Below are positions 46,386 to 57,299 of a DNA stretch of 64,000 nt, one piece after another. Positions within the stretch are counted from its first letter, which is position 1; each line of letters begins with the position of its first letter. The translations under genes and the position numbers were made by a program. Source of the DNA: Eucommia ulmoides (Eukaryota > Streptophyta > Magnoliopsida > Garryales > Eucommiaceae); contig CM028326.1 in the NCBI GenBank assembly GCA_016647705.1, positions 20,034,401 through 20,098,400 on the forward strand. The letters run 5' to 3'. The notes beneath the pieces are model-generated. The model had not been told where the DNA came from and ran no database searches. It saw only the letters and a list, made by a program, of their open reading frames with translations.

Positions 46386-47034
46386 TGAAATAGGGGAATT
46401 TCGTCAGGTGTACCATGTGGTCAATATCTTCCCAAGTATAGAAAAACGGCCGAGCTGGGAACTGAAATCCCCTTCATGCAGAGCTGGGGTGCCCTCCGAG
46501 CCGGGCTAAGGATCGCCTCGCCTAGGTAAAGAAATCCGAGTCGGACTGACGAACTCAAGCACCCTCTGCTCGTCATCTCTACACTAAGGGCCCCTCCGGG
46601 CAGTCTTGAAGATTCGATCCATGGGCCTCTACAAGTGGGCCCAAAAGCCTAACCTAGATGATTAGAGAACTAATCCATCTACTCATTGGTTGCTTAACAG
46701 ATTAGGTCTCAGCTCTCTAATTTTGCGGCGCTAATTGAGTCCGGTGCCTATAAATATACCATGGCATCCAATACCCGACGGTATGTCTTCTCTATTGACA
46801 CTAGAACATTTTTAGCCCTTCTCCCCTAAATACTTACTCTCACGCCGGAGGGACTTCACCACGCATAACCCCGATGAGTCTTTGTGTAGGTGCTCGGAGT
46901 AAATGAGTGGAGCTCAACTCGGAGGTCGTCAGCACCCCTGAACTTACCAAGCTAATCACGCCATCAACAGTCTTGTGGGCTTAATATTTTTATAGATCAT
47001 ACTGTTAACCATTTTCCACTTTTTGACATCAACA
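46386..47034 (+). repeat. 3' LTR of the Tat element
   Basis: 649 bp, TGAAATAGGGG to GACATCAACA, with a TATA box CCTATAAATATACC near 46747-46760. It pairs with 28302-28963 and is followed by TGATC (47035-47039). Confidence 0.9.
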
Positions 47035-47734
47035 TGATCAAAGCTCCGAGCGATGTCTCTTCTACTCTTGGAAAAGATGAGCCTCACTAGCACTAGAGGT
47101 GTGTAAGTCCAGAAGTTCCTCTTGCATGAAGCGTATTTGGGTCTCTATCTCACTAACGCAGGCCTCAACCAGCCTACGCAACTCCGACTCCTTATCACCC
47201 TATAAGCATAAAAAGGCTACCTCATGAAGAAGTTGTACGGTATGGGTGACAATGAACCCATTTACCACGTGCAGATCAACTCTCCGCGTGGACTCCATGT
47301 TGCAGGGCATAAGCACTTAACGATAGAAGTTCAAAGCATTAGAAGAATCCTCGCAAACGATAAAATCCAGAGTAAGGTCAGTATTCCCCACCTCCCACGT
47401 AGGGGGGATCGTCGACTGAGGAGTACCCAAAGGTGGCGAGTTCCTATGGTCACCACCCTCTCATCGCCCAGCTTGACCATTCCTCGCCAAAACGAGCTAT
47501 GCTAGAGTTCCTAAAACCCTCATCTTTAGTTTCACCATTTACCCTATTTGGAAGCGAAACAGATTCAAAGAGCCAAAAGGCTCGTTTCTGAGGAGGGAAT
47601 TTTTTTGAAAAGTACTCTAAAGTTAAAAAAGACGGTATATTGATGGTACAAGGCTAAGGACAGGTGTCACCATAAAAAGGCTTATGCTTGAATACTCCCA
47701 TGACAAGACCACCTGACTAGGAGTGTAGGGCTAT

Positions 47735-48215
47735 TGATGGTGGTGATTTGGTCATGGGCAACTTAGCGAAAAAGCCCAGGGAACCTGGAAAAAGGCCTGG
47801 GATGCACGTGGGCCACAGAACTCAGGTCCACTATCGCAGTGGACTTGAACTGCCAGGGGGGAGAACAAGACGTTCGGAAAGCCTGTAAGCGCCAAGAGCT
47901 CGGGACCTACCTAGGGATCGGGCCTGCGGGCAGGATCAAGCGAGTAATTCGTTAGCGAAGGATGAATCACAACAAAGTCACCGAAGAATATTAGCATGGC
48001 ATGAAGGACACACAATTTGTTACTGGCAGTCAATATTTATAATTTTCTCCAAATAATATTTACTCTCACGCATGAGGTTTTTTATCGAAATCCACCCCTA
48101 GTGTGAAGAATTTGTGCAGGCATCTTAAAGAGCGAGGAGTGGATGATCACAGGGATAAAACTACAAATTCACTGTTTTATCATTGTTAGGCAACTTCAGA
48201 CAGCATTTATCATTT
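47735..48215 (+). repeat. Probable 3' LTR of the older outer Tat-like element
   Basis: Contains TACTCTCACGC, a GTGCAGGCATCTT word and GAGGAGTGGA in the same order and spacing as the 3' half of the inner element's LTR (46831-46905). The proposed start TGATGGTGGTGA follows a short purine-rich stretch. The end near 48215 is approximate. The matching 5' LTR is not in view. Confidence 0.5.
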
Positions 48216-51200
48216 TCTTATCTTTTAACTAATGTTAAGTAGATTGAATGTACAGTTAAATTTATATTTAATATCAATTTCAACTTTAACTAAAATAGCC
48301 ATATGCCCTACATAAGAAGTTATCAAAAAATATATTAAGATAAGAAATTTTAAAGTATGAAATTAAAAAAAAAAAAAAAAAAAAATCCAATAAAGAACAA
48401 AATATTACCAACAAAACAAATTATGGGCACATCTCAAAAGACTTTTTAGATATTTTGGTTTCTTGTCCAGCAAATGATTTTACATAAATATAAGCTGAAC
48501 AGCCTGGTCACTATTTTCAACTGTGACTCTTGAATTGTTCAAAATTTAACATATTCCCCAGCTGTTATTTCTTTGTGGGTAAATTAAACTTTTTCCCCTC
48601 AACTTTATCTAATTATTATTTACCCTTTTAACTTTGAAAAATTATATTTTATCTATTTTTACTTTTGAAAAAAATAAAAACTAATTTTTTTCCGTTTAAA
48701 TTGATGAAATATACTTAAAATCGATGAAATTAAATTTTCAATTAATTTTCGGATGAAATAGACAAAACTTTCCATTTATTTTAATTGGACTTAATTTTTT
48801 TATTATAAATATTTTAAAAATTAAATTAAAATAAAAAACAATTTCTTCTATTTCATCTGAAAATGAGATGAAAATTTTAATTTCAACTATTTTTAAATAT
48901 ATTTTCTTAATTTCGAACAGGAAAAAAATTAATATATCACTTTATTTAAAAAAGAAAATAATAATTAAAATATAGTTTTTTAAAATTGAGAAGGTAAAAT
49001 AATAAATAAGATAAATAAAAGGAGATAAAAACAATTTACCCTCTCGAAGGAGCGTACAATTGCTTTTCGGTTCTTCCCCCAGACCCCACACTAGTTTCCC
49101 TTTTTCTTTTTTCTTTTTTCATAAAAGTTTAAAAAATAAAATAAAATAAAGAATGCGAGAAAAGATGTTTTGTTTGCATGAATGGAGGTAATTGATTTTA
49201 CGTGGTAAGAATGTGGACCACAAAGACCCAGTCCAAGTGTACAGCCTGAGTTAGATGCATTACTTTTTCAATTACTATCGCATGTGGTGTATTCAAGTAT
49301 CATTTAGATTTACTATAACTTTAAAGGTAAACTTTTATACACCGACTTAATTGGTTTATCATTTAATTTCTGAAATACCCCTAAGAGGAACGAACTCTAC
49401 TTGCCATGTCAACCCTCACTGCTATATATTTTTTGGGTAAATATCTTGGGAGAAAATTTAAAATTTCAGACTTTCCATAAATGATGTAAACTAGATATTC
49501 ATTTGAAGACAAGTTTTGGGATTCAACTCTTACTGATACTAATATTTGATTTTGATCTCTAGAATTGATTTTCTTGTAAACAATTAGATTTCTTTATTTA
49601 ATCTATATCTATATTTATAAAAATAAAAATAAAAAAAAATAGAAGTTCAAGTTTTTGGAGGATTTGCTTATTTGTGATTTCTTTAATTTTACTAATATTA
49701 CTGCATACATTCAATAAACATATTTGAAAAAAATATTCTATTGGATTAATGAATTCTTTTATCTTTTAAAAAAGAATCCTAATTCGTCAATTGTAACAAA
49801 GAATTGAAAAATAATACATGATGTTTTTTTTGTTTTTTTAAAAGATATATATATATTCATTTACAATTTTAAATTTATCTTGAAATTCATGTTATTATTA
49901 CAAAAATAATTTAAAAAAAAATCTATACGTAAATTTTGAGATTTTAATACTATAAATTTCATGTTTTTTAAAATTATATATTATACGGATCTAAAACTAG
50001 AAGTGTAAAACTAATTAACATAATCTAAACTATGAATGAATAGAGTAACGGGTAACCAACGTTCAAAATAGGTAGCCATGAATCTTGGGAGGGGGGAAAA
50101 CATGGAACTACATTCCCATGAACAAAAATAAAAACAAACGCTTTTCAATAATATATTGTTTTCTTCTTCTTGTAATTAACAAAAAATAGATTCTTTTCTC
50201 CACTTTTTTAGAAGCACTACTCCTTGTTTAATTAAAGCAGAGAATAATTGATCATCCATGCAGTCATCTTTTGCCCAAATCACGTTAGTTATTATTCGTT
50301 AATGAAGTACGACGTATGAGTTGGCAGCCAAAGGGTGACAGCCGGGTAATCCAATATTAATATCCATGGAGGAATGCGTATTGGGTCATTGAGACCTACG
50401 GGGAGTTTGGTAAGTACTTTATTTTTTTATTTTTTTTTATTTCACCAGACGATTTTAAGGGCGTATTTTCTTACATCAATCTATTACATTCCTAATTAAA
50501 TTCAAAATTTAATTCACGGAATACTCTCCAAAAGAGTGAAACTTGATTGATAAGAAAATAAAACATTTCACATTGTCAATCCAACTAACACCTCTTAATT
50601 TTCTGTTTCTAATTCTAATAGACTAAGATATAATTTTATTTTCGTTCTGAAATATTGAGAATAAAAACATATTTAGTAGTAACTATAGTCTTAATTTTTT
50701 TTTTTTAATTTATGAAAACAAAAATAAAAAAACACGTGTTGTTGTAGTCTTTATTTTTTAAATATTTGACAATAATTATACATATTTTTTAACTAAAGTG
50801 GTGGTAGTAGTCGGCGGATGTAGGTAAAAATAGTTTTGTGAAAGTAAATAGAAATCAACTTGTTTTGTTTCTCAAATTTTAGAGGAATTTAAAAAATACT
50901 CTCAAAATTTTAGGAATGGAGACGTATTTACCAAATAGTTTATGTATATTAGTCTTAAAATTACCAAAAAAATAATAATATATATTGTAACGAAACGGGG
51001 CGTAGTTAGTAGGCTGAATGACATCCATGACATGTATGATGACATTAATGCTTGAGGAGCAGGTGACCTAATCGGCTTTACTTATTCCTATATCTTTTAC
51101 ATTATCCTCCCTTCCTACTTAAGAAAATATACATATAATCACCCAAAATAATAATGATAATATGAATTGCGTGTGTCCTTGAGAAAAAGAAAGTAAAAAT

Positions 51201-52197
51201 GAGATTCCTTACATAATTAAAGGATAAGATCGAAAGTTACTTAATTTTTAAAAAATTATTAAATTCTCATTTGAATATGTCACTGGGGTTTTGATACTTT
51301 GTACCCCTTAAGTTTGACAAAAATCTCACTTTGGTTCCCAAGGTTTCAATTTAAACATATAACACTTTAAAATTTCTTAATTATCCCACTACAGTCCAAA
51401 CCATTTTCTCCTCTGCGCAAATACTCATATATACATTTGTGTGTAGTTTTATTTTATAGAAAACGTAAAACTAATAAAGGAAGAGATAAGATATGGCCAT
51501 AAGGTCCCCCTTTCAAAATAGTTGCATTCACATCAGTTGATTGTTTATTGTTAAAAAATATTATTGAGTTATTCATTCAGGCTGAATTGAGATTATTAAG
51601 AAACTTACGGTGCATTTGGTTAGACAGAATGGAGGTGGAATGGAATCGCAATTTCACTCTCGATAATAACAACCAAACATCAAAATAGAACAGTGATTTC
51701 ATTAACAAATCTATTCTATTTATTATCTTATTCCATTCTACCATGATTCCATTCCATCCAACCAAACAAGCAGTAAGGATGTTGTGTTTGAATTGAAACT
51801 ATAGGGATCAAAGTGAAATAATAGTCAAATTTCAGGGGCGCATTGTCAAAACCTCTAAGTCTACTCATACATAATTTTTTAATTTTTCAAATAAATATTA
51901 ATATTTTTTAAAATTATGTAACAACCAAGTTAAACTCAGAAGGAGGCGGCTCACGCCTCATACACACATAAACACAATGCCTAAGATTAGACAACGGTCG
52001 GTCAATTAGATTATGGTTTTATTACAATCTCAATTATTTGTCCAGACAGGGACACTTTTTAACTAATCCTTTTTTAATAATCCCTTCCTTTTCACTCAAA
52101 TTCAATAATATAATACAAAATTGCACATGCATGCTGTTTCTCCAAGACAGAGTCCTTCTTCTCTCTAGCAACTCGGTTACCCAGAACCAGGAACCAG
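48216..52197. other. AT-rich intergenic region upstream of the peroxidase
   Basis: Almost four kilobases of strongly AT-rich DNA with no credible ORF, apart from the small MITE at 51604-51774. It probably contains the peroxidase promoter and upstream elements. No specific cis-motif beyond the TATA box is claimed. Confidence 0.6.
51604..51774. mobile_element. Short MITE (about 170 bp)
   Basis: The left end is CTTACGGTGCATTTGGTTAG and the right end in reverse CTTACTGCTTGTTTGGTTGG, running into AATGGAGGTGGAATGGAAT-like text on the left and its inverse on the right. The ends resemble those of the larger element at 9826-10812. Target duplication not resolved; a PIF/Harbinger or hAT-type relic is likely. 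It lies about 430 bp upstream of the peroxidase TATA box. Confidence 0.7.
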
Positions 52198-52206
52198 TCT
52201 ATAAAT
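52198..52206 (+). promoter_or_regulatory. TATA box of the peroxidase gene
   Basis: TCTATAAAT lies 81 bp upstream of the chosen ATG, placing the transcription start near 52230 and a 5' leader of about 55 nt. The in-frame ATG at 52038 lies upstream of this box, which argues against it as the start. Confidence 0.7.
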
Positions 52207-52286
52207 TTGAAAATTGCTGTCGGACTTGGTATAACCAAGAACAGGGAACAAAAAGGAAGAACATCTTCGAAACTTGGAAGCAAAAC

Positions 52287-53553
52287 ATGAGTGGAATTGG
52301 CTATTCTGGGATTGTAGTCCTTGCCTTGCTTGGACTTGTGGTTGGCTCTGTTCATGGTGATTTAAGGATGAATTACTATGCCAGAAGCTGTCCGAACGCA
52401 GAGAAGATTGTGCAGGACTATGTCAAAAGACATATCCCAAATGCCCCAGGCTTGGCTGCTACCTTCATCAGAATGCACTTCCATGATTGCTTTGTCAGGG
52501 TAAGTAATGCATGTCCTCTGTTTCCCCTGTTTCAGTTTGTGTTCTATGTTGTATAAAATTTGATTTTTTTTTTATTTTTTTTTTTGTTTTCAGGGGTGTG
52601 ATGGGTCGGTTCTTCTGAATTTCACGGCGAGCACAGGAAACCAAACGGAGAAGGTTGCGGTTCCGAATCAAACGCTTAGAGGCTTCGATTTCATTGACAG
52701 AGTGAAGAGCCTTCTTGAAGCAGAGTGTCCCGGCGTTGTCTCTTGTGCCGATGTCATTTCCTTGGTTGCAAGAGATTCCATTGTCACCACCGTAAGTACC
52801 CATAAATCATTAAAAAGATAAGCAAAACCCACTTCATTATACGTCGAAATCTCATGAAATTGAGTACTGCTCTGTATTTGTAACGATCAGGGAGGCCCAT
52901 TTTGGAGGGTTCCGACCGGCAGAAGAGACGGCTCAATTTCGAATGCCTCGGAAGCCTTATCGAACATACCCGCCCCATTTTTTAACCTCTCTGCCCTCCA
53001 AACATCTTTCGCAAACAAGGGTCTTGATCTCAGAGAGCTAGTCTTGTTATCCGGTAAATCTAAAATACTCTGTTTCGCTGTTCTGTTTTTCTGCAACAAT
53101 TCCTAATTTTTTGTGGGTTTTTTTTTGTTTTCAGGCGCCCATACCATCGGTATCTCGATCTGTACATCATTCGCAAACCGTCTCTACAATTTTACCGGCG
53201 TTTTGGGTACCCAGGACCCGTCTTTGGACAGTGAATATGCAGCAAATCTCATAGCAAACAAATGCCGAACCATCACCGACAACACCACCATTGTTGAAAT
53301 GGATCCCGGAAGTTTCAGAACGTTTGATCTCAGTTACTACAGGCTTGTCCTCAAAAGGAGGGGTCTGTTCCAATCGGACGCTGCACTCATAACAAGCTCC
53401 ACCACAAGATCATACATTGATCAAATTCTTAACGGATCACTGGAAAATTTCTTCGCCGAATTCGCAAGGGCTATGGAGAAGATGGGAAGGATTGAAGTTA
53501 AGACTGGATCTCAAGGGGAAATCAGGAGAAATTGTGCAGTTGTCAACAGTTAA
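52287..53553 (+). CDS. Class III secretory peroxidase, four exons
   Basis: Exons are 52287-52499, 52594-52791, 52891-53053 and 53135-53553, all with GT-AG introns (94, 99 and 81 bp), giving 330 residues, normal for the family. Class III peroxidases use H2O2 to oxidise phenolics in the cell wall or vacuole (lignification, suberin, defence). A hydrophobic signal peptide covers residues 1 to about 24 ([11 protein letters not shown]). RMHFHDCFV supplies the distal Arg62 and His66, and GCDGS the distal calcium ligands. SGAHTIG supplies the proximal haem ligand His194. Eight cysteines fit the four conserved disulfides. There are several N-glycosylation sequons (NFT, NQT, NAS, NGS). The exon layout is the classic four-exon pattern. 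The frame is intact, so it is probably functional. It is isolated, with no tandem copy in the window. The exact subfamily and substrate cannot be told. Confidence 0.96.
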
Positions 53554-53870
53554 TTTCTTGATTTTAGCCCAAAAAATTATCTGTTTATTTTGTTCTCTGT
53601 AATTTATCCTCTTTTTTTTTTTTTTTTTTTTTTTTGTGGGTTTATCCTCTCGTCAGAGGTCATGTTTGATTTGTCTCCGTGAGCTGGTTGAATAATTGAG
53701 ATGATATCATTATTATTATTATGGGTCCCTTTGTACTTTGACCTTACTGTCATGGAAAGCAGCGTGCCAACATTCATGTAAAGAGGTGCTTAGGGAAAAT
53801 TACATGTTTAGACCTAAAATATGGAGTGGGTGTCTACGTGGACCTTAATATTTGTCAAATCACACATTTA
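53554..53870. other. 3' flank of the peroxidase gene
   Basis: Probable 3' untranslated region and terminator, with a T run at 53611-53634. No canonical AATAAA was seen close to the stop, which is common in plants. No further gene. Confidence 0.5.
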
Positions 53871-54343
53871 GGCCATGTTTGGTAACTCTGTTAAAATTTT
53901 AAATGCTAAAATTATAAGTATCGAGTTTATTAAGTATTCAATTTTTTAATACTTTTAATTTCAAAAAAAATATTTTTTACAATTTTTTATTCATAAAATA
54001 ATTTTTACAATTTTATTTTTCTCATATATTCTCTCTATAATTTCATCTCTCTATTTTTTCTCAATTTAATATTTCTCCATTTATAATTTTTTGTATATAA
54101 TTTTTGTAAAATTTTACGGTGCAAATTACTGGTTGTTATATTTAGATATCCTATTATATTAATTATATTAAGTGATAAGTGTTAAAAAATTAAGTGAATC
54201 ACACATTACTTAAAATTTTGAACAATTATTAAGTGATATTTACATTTTAAGTAATTACTTAATTTTATTATCAAACGCACTTAATTTAATAAGTACTTAA
54301 TGTATTCGGTTTTAAGTGTTTAATTGCAAAATCAAACATGACC
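53871..54343. mobile_element. Tourist-like MITE, 473 bp
   Basis: The left end is GGCCATGTTTGGTAACTCTG and the right end in reverse GGTCATGTTTGATTTTGCAA. TTA flanks it at 53868-53870 and 54344-54346, the PIF/Harbinger-type 3-bp duplication. The interior is AT-rich, with repeated TTAAGT words, and non-coding. Confidence 0.8.
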
Positions 54344-54346
54344 TTA

Positions 54347-55098
54347 GTCTCCCAAGTTCCATATTTGTTTCCATCCTATAAAATAAAAAACGTTATTGAT
54401 AATTTGGATGAAAAATTCGTTTTGCTTAGTATGTAACCTTCTAATAAAGATATTTTTTATCATTAAATTACTTTACAAAATCCAAGTTGTTTTCATTTAA
54501 TATTTTTTGAAAAAATGATTTATCTGAAAATGAGAGAGACAGTTGAACTGTTACTGAAAAGAATTTCTTAATTAAGTTAAATGAAGTAATAAAATAATTA
54601 AAAAAATCATCATTAGAAGGCCATGGGTAAGTACAACCTATTTTTTGTTCAAATTCATTAACAATATTTTTAATTTTACAAAAATTAAAACAAATATAAA
54701 ACTTAAAAATCAAATGTGTAATTTCATAAAGTTCAAGGTCCACACTCACCCCATGGGGACCAAATATATAATTTTCCCATGTTCCTTTGGCATCTTTCTC
54801 TTTTCCTTTTTTTTTTTGGCTTTTCTAGTTTATTAATGTCTTTTTGTTTGGATGATTAAGTAATTAAAAGAAAGGAAAAGACTCGTCATCAGCCATGATT
54901 TCAGCTGAGCTGAGGAGCAACCTGCTGTCTTTCACCATTACCGAGAATGTCTACATCCCGCATGCAAGCATCTAAAATATACTACATTGAAGACTGCTTT
55001 TGAAAATTCAAACATCATTTTTCGAACACGTTGTTTTCATGATAATAATAAAAAAAAGGGAGGCTGCTATTCCATCTTTCGTCTTCTTGAGCTCCACC
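54347..55098. other. Intergenic, no gene seen
   Basis: AT-rich text with short open frames only. The last eight bases (55091-55098) are the left target duplication of the hAT-type element. Confidence 0.5.
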
Positions 55099-55705
55099 TA
55101 GGGGTCGGCAATGGGCCGGCCCGGCCAGAAAATCATGAAGCCTGCCCGGGCCCGGATCAGCTGGCTTTGACCAGTCAATGGGGGGCCAGGCTGGGCCTAA
55201 AATGAAGAAATCTGAGCCTGTGCAACAGGCCCACACATTTCGGGTCTACAGACTTGAACTTGAAGCCCAAATTTTGGTTAAATGGTTAAAATTACTTTTT
55301 AAATGATTAATTGAAAAGTAGGAAGATTTGAGGACCTTTCACTAGAAAGATAATATTAATAATCACTATACTACAATCATTGGTTATAAATAAATATCCA
55401 ATGAAAAGAGTTAATTGTAATATTCAATTGTCAAAATAATTAAGTTTTAAAATATTAGTTAACATTTTTTATAGATATTTATCTTTAATTAAATGTATTT
55501 TAAACGTTAAGTTATATTTTTTTAACTTTATTAATATAAGATTTGATTTTTTTACTTTATTTGAATAATTATATATATTGTATTTTTAATTTATATTTAT
55601 ATTATTATTACATTATTTATTTATATATATGGGTGTGTTAATTATTATATTATATATTTTTTATATTAGGTGAATAATATTTATATATATATACATATAC
55701 ATACA

Positions 55706-55772
<67 letters not shown>

Positions 55773-55880
55773 CAAAGCCCGAGCCCAACCGGAAGTTCTA
55801 TGGGCTCGGGCTTGGGAGGCCCTATTCTGGGCTTAGGCCTGGCCAAGCCCGGCGGGCTTCAGGCTTTTTGGAGAGGCCTA
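55099..55880. mobile_element. Non-autonomous hAT-type element, 782 bp
   Basis: Starts TAGGGGTCGG and ends GAGAGGCCTA, flanked by a perfect 8-bp duplication GCTCCACC (55091-55098 and 55881-55888), the hAT signature. The subterminal parts are GC-rich and inverted relative to each other (GGGCCGGCCCGG and GCCCGGGCCCGG near 55115-55155; AAGCCCGGCGGGCTT near 55845-55860). The core is AT-rich, with a CATA microsatellite (55690-55735) and a TA run (55736-55767). No transposase. Confidence 0.9.
55676..55768. repeat. TA / CATA microsatellite
   Basis: About 11 CATA units sit between two TA runs inside the hAT-type element. Length polymorphism between individuals is likely. Confidence 0.95.
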
Positions 55881-55888
55881 GCTCCACC

Positions 55889-56329
55889 ATTCTTTTTAGG
55901 GCGCTTACTATGAGCAACTCCAATTCAATAGGAAAAGGTTAGAGAAATGAATAAATTACCATTTTGGTTAAGGAAGAATAAAAATATAAATTCTAACTTA
56001 CTAGATATAAGAGTAGACAAACTGCCTCTACTCTTAAATATGAGTTACATTTGGAGAACTTCCTCCCTCCAGGAAAAAATATTTGGCACAAAAAATGTTA
56101 GTTATTTTTAGTATAAAGTAGGTTTCGGTTATTTAATTGGAATTTTTTTCCGCAACCCCTATTTTAAAACAAAACAATTTTTTTACACCCGCACAAATAA
56201 AACTTGTTCAAAACTCCTATTTTAAAAATAAAGTATGCATTGACTCCGAGTTCTTTACACAATAAATACTTTTTTAAAAAAAAAAAAATCTAACAACATG
56301 CAATTTTGAACTTATTTACGAAGGTCGAG
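55889..56329. other. Intergenic, no gene seen
   Basis: AT-rich DNA with A runs, no credible ORF. It leads into the palindrome cluster. Confidence 0.5.
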
Positions 56330-56606
56330 TATCCCGGTGTTCGCAACACCGGGATCAATTTTTTTTTTAATTGAATGGTCCCAATGTTATGAACACCGGA
56401 ACCAAGATCAAAATTTTTCTTTTTCTTTTTTAATTGAATGGTCTCCGTGTTGTGAACACTGGGACCATTCAAATCCAAATGGCACATTGTCGTTTCTTCA
56501 AAACGGTAATGTGCCGTTTGTTGGTCAAATGGTACATTTGTACTGTTTGACTAAGCTGCTTTTGCAGTAGCTACTTTTGGTCCCGGTGTTGATAACACCA
56601 GGACCA
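56330..56606. repeat. Cluster of four short palindromes (CCCGGTGTT/AACACCGGG)
   Basis: Four inverted repeats of about 21-27 bp are centred near 56346, 56393, 56456 and 56592. The first is perfect (CCCGGTGTT, loop CGC, AACACCGGG). The others carry one or more mismatches (for example GGTCCCGGTGTTGATAACAC, then CAGGACC). The first three are spaced by T-rich text, and AATTGAATGGTC precedes two of them. Function unknown. Confidence 0.85.
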
Positions 56607-56739
56607 AATCTGTATAAATTCTCCCCTCCCTCCGTCTGAACTTATATTTGCCTCCATCCTCCTTCATACTTCTTGTTGCTAGTGTCTATTTATAAAAAAT
56701 TTCACAATTTCACAACGTCTTCCTCCTATTACAAAATAT

Positions 56740-57240
56740 GAGTTTAATTTATTTGTTAGTTTGATTATTATATTTTTTACTTGTTTAATTATTTAGTTCA
56801 TCTGTTAGTTAGTTTACTTAATTTATTAATTAATTGGTTAATTTAGTTTGTTAGTTTTGTTGTTTAAATTCTTAGTTAGTCTTCTGTTAGTTTAATTTGT
56901 AAATTTAGTTGTTTAATTTAAAATTATGCACTTTGGGCCTTCAAAGTTTAAGTAAATTATATATGTGTGAGAAATTATAAATTGAAATATAAATTATAAT
57001 ATATTGTTTTTAAAAAAATTATTAGTTAGTTAGTTATTTAATTTGAATTTAATTTGTTAATTTAATTGTTTAATTAAAAAATGTGCACTTTAGTCCCTCA
57101 AAGTTTGACAAATTACACATGTGAAAAAATATAAAATGAAATAGAAATTATAATAGATTGTTTTTTTTAAAAAAAAATGTTAGTTACTTAATTAGTTTAT
57201 TTTTTTAATGTGTTTGAAAAAATTTATATTCTATTGAAAG
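56740..57240. repeat. AT-rich tandem duplication (about 140 bp) and TTAGTT repeats
   Basis: A segment with GCACTTT, a TCAAAGTTT word, an ACACATGTG or ATATGTGTG word and TATAATAGATTGTTTTT recurs at about 56925-57020 and 57080-57175. It is preceded by many TTAGTTAGTTTAATTTG words. Non-coding. Confidence 0.7.
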
Positions 57241-57299
57241 TTAAAGTTAATTAAATTATTAACTAAATTAAAAACAAATAAAATGAAAATGATTGAAAA

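Larger units (their letters stand above)
28302..47034 (+). mobile_element. Tat-lineage Ty3/gypsy LTR retrotransposon (fossil, 18.7 kb with insertions)
   Basis: The two LTRs (28302-28963 and 46386-47034) are flanked by a perfect 5-bp duplication TGATC (28297-28301 and 47035-47039). Internal parts in order are a primer-site-like stretch, gag, protease, RT, RNase H, a second (archaeal-type) RNase H, integrase, an antisense additional ORF, a 99-bp tandem array and a purine tract. The second RNase H, the antisense ORF and the 3' repeat array together mark the Tat lineage. Without its two nested solo LTRs it would be about 13.9 kb. It is broken in many places, on the order of ten or more. By eye the LTRs differ at roughly one position in eight, suggesting an insertion several million years old. 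Confidence 0.92.
8840..48215 (+). mobile_element. Interrupted remains of an older Tat-like Ty3/gypsy element (outer host of the nest)
   Basis: Four pieces appear to belong to one old element: about 8880-9825, 10813-10944, 28081-28301 and 47035-48215. They are separated by a MITE-like insertion, the foldback element and the younger Tat element. The pieces look coding on the minus strand (GC-richer, coiled-coil-like charged composition near 9100-9420 and 47040-47560), which would fit an antisense additional ORF upstream of a 3' LTR. The right-hand LTR shares the order of short blocks seen in the LTRs of the inner Tat element. The 5' LTR and pol are not visible. It is clearly broken. The left limit and the joining of the pieces are inference. 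Confidence 0.4.

Noticed and set aside
28302-47034. Endogenous pararetrovirus (caulimovirus-like)
   Set aside because: Two LTRs with a 5-bp duplication, integrase and a second RNase H identify a Tat-lineage Ty3/gypsy element.
52038-52286. Upstream in-frame ATG as the peroxidase start
   Set aside because: It would add 83 residues before the signal peptide and lies upstream of the TATA box at 52198.
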